Of a DNA stretch of 64,000 nucleotides, positions 58,732 to 64,000 are shown in pieces. This DNA comes from Pontederia crassipes (taxonomy: Eukaryota > Streptophyta > Magnoliopsida > Commelinales > Pontederiaceae): the NCBI GenBank assembly GCA_030549335.1, contig CM060195.1, forward strand, positions 24,618,874-24,682,873, written 5' to 3'. The first letter of the stretch is position 1; each line of letters opens with the position of its first letter. The position numbers and the translations under genes were made by a program. Below the pieces are notes generated by a model that saw only the letters and a list, made by a program, of their open reading frames with translations, was not told where the DNA came from and made no database searches.

Positions 58732-59570
58732 GACTTTATCCTAATGAGCATGTGGAACCTTTGAGTGTTAATTAATTTACTAGAGCAATGGCGAGGGTCG
58801 AGAGATTATATACTTCATAGTCCATATTGAATCGAATGGAGTTGTGGCCCTTGGGTCAAGGCTCGAGAGGACAATGGGTCTAGTGAAGGTAGCAAGTTGA
58901 GAGGGGGAACTACTTTAATTTATGGTTGTTGCTCGTGTTTGATAAGTGGCCACAAGGGTGTGTGATCTGTGATATAAACCCTCTAAGGAAGTAATCTTGT
59001 GCACCCTTTCCAAATAGCTAGTCTCAGCTCAGGTATCACAGTCGACAATTGTATTTTCCTATATATGCTTGTATATCAATAAACAGCTAAAGCCCTACCT
59101 ATTTATTCCTATTGAATTACAATTTACTTCTTTAATGTGATTTGGTGACTACTCTATAATCCTTGTAATTAGATGTTAGATAGTTGTTAATTCTTGCTTT
59201 TAAGAATTTTTTGGGAATACGCCTAATAACTAGAGTAGTTCTGATTTCTTGCTCTTTCCAATGCTCAATCCATTGAATAATTAACCTTGGCATGGATTCC
59301 CTGTCTTTTATACTACTGTGATAAATGTGCGCTCGTAGATAGAGCTGTGGGTCTAATAACATTTTAATTTGATTTTGTCAATCAATGTTTATTTCATTTA
59401 CCTCTTTTATTAAAGCCATATGTTTAAATATATGTTGGCACACTTCTATGTATTTTCTATATGAATACATGCTTACCTGCTGAATATCTAAAATTATAGG
59501 TAAGTCTAAGCACCACTAGTGACAAACAAAATCGGGTTCAATAACTGATCGAAGTTGGAGTGGAGTGGTA
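58732..59570. other. unassigned spacer right of Harbinger
   Basis: Contains GATATAAACCCTCT (about 58,970) and CAATAAACAGC (about 59,078), which look like a TATA box and polyadenylation signal but frame no recognisable gene. It might be part of an LTR. Confidence 0.35.
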
Positions 59571-59574
59571 ATAA

Positions 59575-59740
59575 GCTCCTCCTTTGCCTTCCAACTATTA
59601 ACTTGTTTTATTAAATATTTTTTTACCGAGTATAGTCGGTTACCCGATCATTAAACTTACATGACAAACTATTTAAAAATAAATTAAATAAAATAATATT
59701 ATAATAATATAACAATTAAAAATCATAAAAAATAATAAGC
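59575..59740. repeat. detached copy of the Mutator-like TIR
   Basis: CCAACTATTAACTTGTTTTA, GAGTATAGTCGGTTACCCGA and TTACATGACAAAC resemble the TIR of the element at 59773-60855, in the orientation of its left arm. It is probably the remaining end of a second, older element. Confidence 0.6.
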
Positions 59741-59772
59741 TCATCATCACCTATGAAGGTCTCGAGTTTATG

Positions 59773-60855
59773 GAGTAAATTTCACTAAATTCTCTCCGAC
59801 TTTATCATCTTTCTCAATTTTATCCTTTAAGTTTATTTTGTAATCAAACTATTAGCTTGTTTCACCAAATGCCCTTTCAATAAGGTATAGCCCATTATCC
59901 GACCATTAGGCTTACATGGCTGACTATTCCTGAGTGTCGATGCTTAGGCGATCGGAGGGGGAGGGGGTGGGGGGCAGCGCACCCCTCCCCGTCCTTTGCC
60001 CCTCCACCTCTCTTCTCCACGCCAAAGAAGAGAGGAGCCCTCCTCTTCTACTTTGCGACGTCTGTTGTGCGGTAACAGAGGTGGCTTCCTCTCTACTGTG
60101 CACGACAACAGAGGTGGAGGCTCTTCTCTTCGTTAGAGAAGAGAGGATGAGGGAGGCAATGCCCCCTCCCCCTCTGTGGTGTGACAACAGAGGTGGAGGT
60201 GGAGAGGGGTGGGTGGGTGGTTGGGGGGCGGCCATCTCTGTTTTCGCGCAAGGAGGAGGTGGTTCCCCCTCCCCTCTTTTGTGCACAACAATAGAGGTGG
60301 ACGTGGCGCCGCTCCTCTGCACAAAGGGATGGGGCATCAACTCCCTCCAACTATCTTCTGGCGAAAGGACCCCTCCCCCATTTTTAAAGAATGGCGATGC
60401 ACAGAGGGGGCATCACCCCCCCTCGCTTTCACCCGTGTCGCTAACAACGTGAAAAAGTTAATAGATGCCCTGTTTGCACATTGCCAATGATGCACACAGA
60501 AGGGGCATCGGCCCCCGTTTTCGCCAATGCGTGAAGGGGGGCAGCACCTCCCCCCCTCCCCCTCCTACACATCATTGACGAGCAGGGGGTGTCAGTCCCC
60601 TCCCTCTGACCTCTTTCGCCGAAGGTAGAGTGGGACACACCCTTTTTTTATAAATTATTGTAATGGTATATTATTATTTCATAATTTTAATATTATTTAA
60701 AAAAATGTTTGCCATATAAGCCGAATAATCGCGTAATAGGTTATACTCGATCAAAAGAGAATTGGATGAAACAAGTTAATAGTTGGAGGGCAATATGTTG
60801 AAGCATAAAGTTGAGAAATAGATAAAGTTGAAGGACATTTATTAAAATTTACCTC
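59773..60855. mobile_element. Mutator-like element with GC-rich core
   Basis: TIRs of about 170 bases: the left starts GAGTAAATTTCACTAAATT, the right complement GAGGTAAATTTTAATAAAT. Both contain CCAACT/CAAACTATTARCTTGTTTC and an ATTAGGCTTACATGGC-like segment. The 9-bp flanks GAGTTTATG (59764-59772) and GATTTTATG (60856-60864) match at eight positions. The core (59,940-60,650) is GC-rich and low-complexity, with recurring ACAACAGAGGTGGAGG units. No transposase is present, and the frames of 138-172 residues in the core are not considered genes. Confidence 0.82.
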
Positions 60856-60864
60856 GATTTTATG

Positions 60865-62080
60865 TTCTGTATATTCAAAAAACTTTTGTCGAGTGACTCA
60901 CCATCTATAGCCAAGTGTGCAAATTGGGGTGACACATATTAGTCAGATGTTCGTGGATTTAAATATTTATTCCACTACTTTGGATACTACAGAGGCAACC
61001 GAAAAAAATGGTTGAAAAGACTCATCCCAATCTTGATTCTTTTTTTATCATTATGTCACAAATTCATCCTGGTCCCGAACCCAATCTCAGCCAAGACTAG
61101 TTTAGAGATGTACTGAGTTGAATCAAGATTTAAATTAGAATATCCTAGTTGTCTAGATTAAACCTAAATGTATTGTTAAATATTTGTTGACCAAGTTTTA
61201 TCATATATAATAATAAGTAATTAATATCATAAATGAACATAATATATGATCCTACTTATATTATAATTTAATATATATTATGGGTATAGAATAGTAATCA
61301 AATATTTTACTCAAACTTGGTCTACATTTGATTTTAGTTCGGTTTTCACAATATTAGACATGGTCCCAACCCTAATGCATTTTTATTTGAGACAAAAGCT
61401 TGAAATTATATTGTCCTGGCCCATGTATCGAAGGGCGAGTTTACTCGTTATGTAGATCAACATTCTCATCGAAGTTTCACATAATTTGCTATTTTGAGCA
61501 ACATCAAAGTCGTCACGATTAAAACATTTTATATTTTCATTCTGCAACAAAGTGCAACTTCACCATTAACTATCATAAGAGACGAATTCGTAAAATCATA
61601 ATATTCAAATCCAAATTTAAATTCCAACAAAATTTCATTCTTTAAACAATAAAGTCTCTTAATTTTTCTAAAAATTTGGCATGACATATGCACATTTACA
61701 ACCATGTGTGAACTACAAAATATTTACATTTATGAATATGACATCAAAAGAATTTTCATAATAAGGTTATTGGCAGTTTATATACGAAGATAAAGTGGAA
61801 CTCAAGTAAAAAAATTAAGCAAATTTTAAAATGTGGGGTTTGACTCAAAACCTTTTAAAACTGTCAATATGAGCACAATATATTGACTTCTTGTCAAATT
61901 GATCTGATCGTGATTTGAGTGTAATGTGTGAGGTGCAAGAACATAAAACAACGTAAAAAATACAAACCCAATGGGAAACTATTAACTAATGAATGAGTTG
62001 CCCATAAGTTATGAGATGGCCACACTTGTAGACATGTTCCTACGTGACAGAAAACTCCAAATAAGCTTTAAATTTATAAA
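60865..62080. other. AT-rich spacer, nothing recognised
   Basis: No coding similarity or defined repeats seen. Confidence 0.35.
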
Positions 62081-62084
62081 AGTC

Positions 62085-62160
62085 TTGCACACATGATGAG
62101 TCTACAAGTGCCCAGTAGTCAATATAGTACTTAAGGGTCGATCCACAATAATAAGTATAA
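62085..62160 (-). mobile_element. possible retrotransposon LTR 3'-end motif
   Basis: ACAAGTGCCCAGTAGTC followed by GGGTCGATCCACAATAAT resembles, in reverse, the 3' end of gypsy LTRs of the type seen at 51,250-51,310 (GTGGATACGAC...TGCACTTGCAG). No primer site is visible beside it. Confidence 0.35.
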
Positions 62161-62639
62161 AAGTTCACACTTAACAGAAACCATTTTGAATGAAAACTAA
62201 GTCGAAGGAAGTACTAAAATATAGAGGGCCACTAAACTAGATACGACATCAAATGAAACTATGCTATTTTTTGGGGTTTTTAGTGTAAGCATAAAGTAAG
62301 TCGTAAAGATAGAAATGGATCGTGGACTAAAATCAGAGTAAATAAACACTAGCCGTTGGGTATAGTTTAATGATTTTTGTTTCTTAAACCAATGGAAAAC
62401 ATATTAAGTAGAAGAAGATGCCCCCATTCATGGACATTCCCACTTTCATGGAGAATATCATCCGGTAACCATGACACTCTTGTGCTCACTGATCGCTAGA
62501 CTTACACGCATGGGATCATCACCCAGAACGTACCCGTCATGTTCTCACGATAATGGGAGGTTCTAAAATGCTGAGTACCTAAATGGGAGAATGTGCCGGC
62601 ATTACCCCATGTCCATCCTTAAAGGAATCCTGAGTTGTG

Positions 62640-63450
62640 CATCAATGCTCAACCAACCTCTCGGCCCACGCTGAGTCCTGAAAAGTGATGTTCCCTCTTA
62701 GATGGATTTCTTTGGGTCCGATTTGAGAGAAAAAAACAATGAATATCACAAGAAAGCTCCAAGAAAACCTCTCGACTTCACTTGGCACTTGTTATTTGTG
62801 ACCCTTTCGACACAACTTAGTCGTCCACCACCTCTCGGCATGTATGATTGAGAAATAGATTACCAACACCTTAAAGATAACAATATGGAGAGAAAAGGAC
62901 AAAGACACAAGAAATGCTTTGAGCTTTCCTTCTAGCCTTGCTTGGCACTGGCCGCTGATGACCTCTTTGACATAATCTAATCGTCATCCCACCTCTTGGC
63001 ACAGATGCGATGATTGAAGAATAGATAACCCTCTCAGGCCAAAGTCATCAACATCGAAAACTCAAACCATTTGGTCAAAGAAGCATCTCAGCAAGAAAAA
63101 TAGGAAATGCTCTGAGCCTACCTCATGGCCTCGCTCAGTACTGTCACTAGCACCACTTAATCGCAACTTAACTGTTGCCCCATCTCTCGGCACACATGCA
63201 ATGGCTGGGAATAAAGTGACCTCTTGGACGAGAAGTTCTGGCATGTACATGCACTCAAAGTTTAAATAAGAAAACCATCTCTCTGAGTTAGGAAAAAACA
63301 TAGGAAGCTCAAGCACTTCCTCACACTTGATCTCTTCATGAGTGATGATCCTTTAGCATATCCTAGCACCAAAACCAATCTCTCGGCTCACATGCCTTAG
63401 ATAGGGAATAAGATCACCATCCCGTCTGCACACGAAGGTTTCAATGAAAA
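62640..63450. repeat. diverged ~160-195-bp tandem array
   Basis: The marker CCACCTCTCGGCA and variants recur at about 62,653, 62,830, 62,991, 63,181 and 63,374. Each is followed at similar distance by GATTGAGAAATAGAT-like and AGAAATGCTTTGAGC-like pieces and by CTTGGCACT or CTCGCTCAGTACT. No long frame is conserved between units. Confidence 0.65.
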
Positions 63451-64000
63451 TAGTAAACAAAGAGTGAAAGGTTGAATCGCAGTGTGCCTTTATAAATGAA
63501 CTCGGCATTAAGCTCCTCATTTATTTGCCTTGAAACTTGAGATGACAAAGATATCACCCTCTCGGGACAAAGCACAATGGACGAACCAATCAATGAGAAC
63601 ACATTCGACAATCCAAGACAACATAATAGAATCGAGACCAATAATGAAACAATAGCCACACAATATAAGGTAAGCTGCTCCTTAAAAATAACTTGAAGAA
63701 ATGTAAGTTAAGAAAAAGAAACATATCCCTCAGCCACTAGTTGCCTAGTTTAATTACACATAAAGAAATAAGAAAGAGGAAAAGAACAAAAGAAAAGAAA
63801 GAGGGAGGCTACTGCCGCAACCTCCACTTCAATCTCTTTTTCAAAGCTCTTGGGTGAAAATGGAGCTAGGAATTGGGATTCCAAGATCAGAAAATACCCT
63901 TCTTTGGCAGACTTCGTGTCCTTTTGTAGCCTTACAATTTGGTTCCACCTATCCACACATCTACTTTCTCACTTGTTTTGTTTTGCCCACTTTTCCAGCA
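63451..64000. other. unassigned right edge
   Basis: No recognised gene. Short minus-strand frames (63441-63659, 63750-63956) have hydrophobic stretches but no family I can name. Confidence 0.35.

Noticed and set aside
59924..60452. 138- and 172-residue frames on opposite strands
   Set aside because: Both translate the repetitive GC-rich core of a Mutator-like element.

Overview
This is nuclear DNA from a flowering plant. Two GC-rich host genes sit in AT-rich sequence that is mostly nested transposable elements. The high-GC third positions of both genes lean towards a monocot, but that is inference. There are no bacterial operons, rRNA genes, canonical tRNA genes or CRISPR arrays.

Host genes. 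A two-exon cytochrome P450 of the CYP71 clan lies at 908-2533 (+). Its signature motifs are all present, but one base is missing near 2230 in exon 2, so it is a recent pseudogene or carries an assembly error. An intronless membrane-anchored RING-H2 protein (probable E3 ubiquitin ligase) lies at 30642-31268 (+) and looks intact.

Mobile DNA, left to right. Positions 1-155 hold a gypsy integrase scrap. CACTA element 1 (3511-6614, TSD AAG) carries a broken aspartic-protease fragment. CACTA element 2 (7536-8225 plus 9294-11374) carries a polygalacturonase fragment and is split by a 1.75-kb inversion; undoing the inversion restores matching ATT target duplications. The two elements share subterminal repeats and a leader block but hold different cargo. 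Element 2 sits in an old copia element (about 7.4-16.6 kb, minus strand). At 16776-17703 there is a TIR element in a (TA)n tract. A second copia element (19229 to about 25017, minus strand) has a gypsy solo LTR (19432-21326) inside one of its LTRs. A gypsy LTR-like stretch covers about 26.1-28.1 kb, and a second solo LTR of the first family, inverted, lies at 34405-36001.

A third CACTA-like element (about 37.05-42.70 kb) contains a Helitron with classic ends (37661-40481) filled with AT-rich tandem repeats, plus a gypsy integrase scrap. Next come a GC-rich MITE (43079-43381), a Mutator-like element with a 34-bp minisatellite core (43461-44434), a SINE-like tRNA-derived piece near 45.8 kb and a TIR-like repeat (46.35-47.26 kb). 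A two-gene PIF/Harbinger element (48564-58728) is split by a non-autonomous LTR retrotransposon (49811-56177, TSD TCAAG). The right end holds a second Mutator-like element (59773-60855) and a diverged tandem array (about 62.6-63.45 kb).

Nothing here is a clearly new coding system. The most unusual points are the cargo-swapped CACTA pair, the reconstructable inversion, and several TIR shells that carry GC-rich minisatellite cores.
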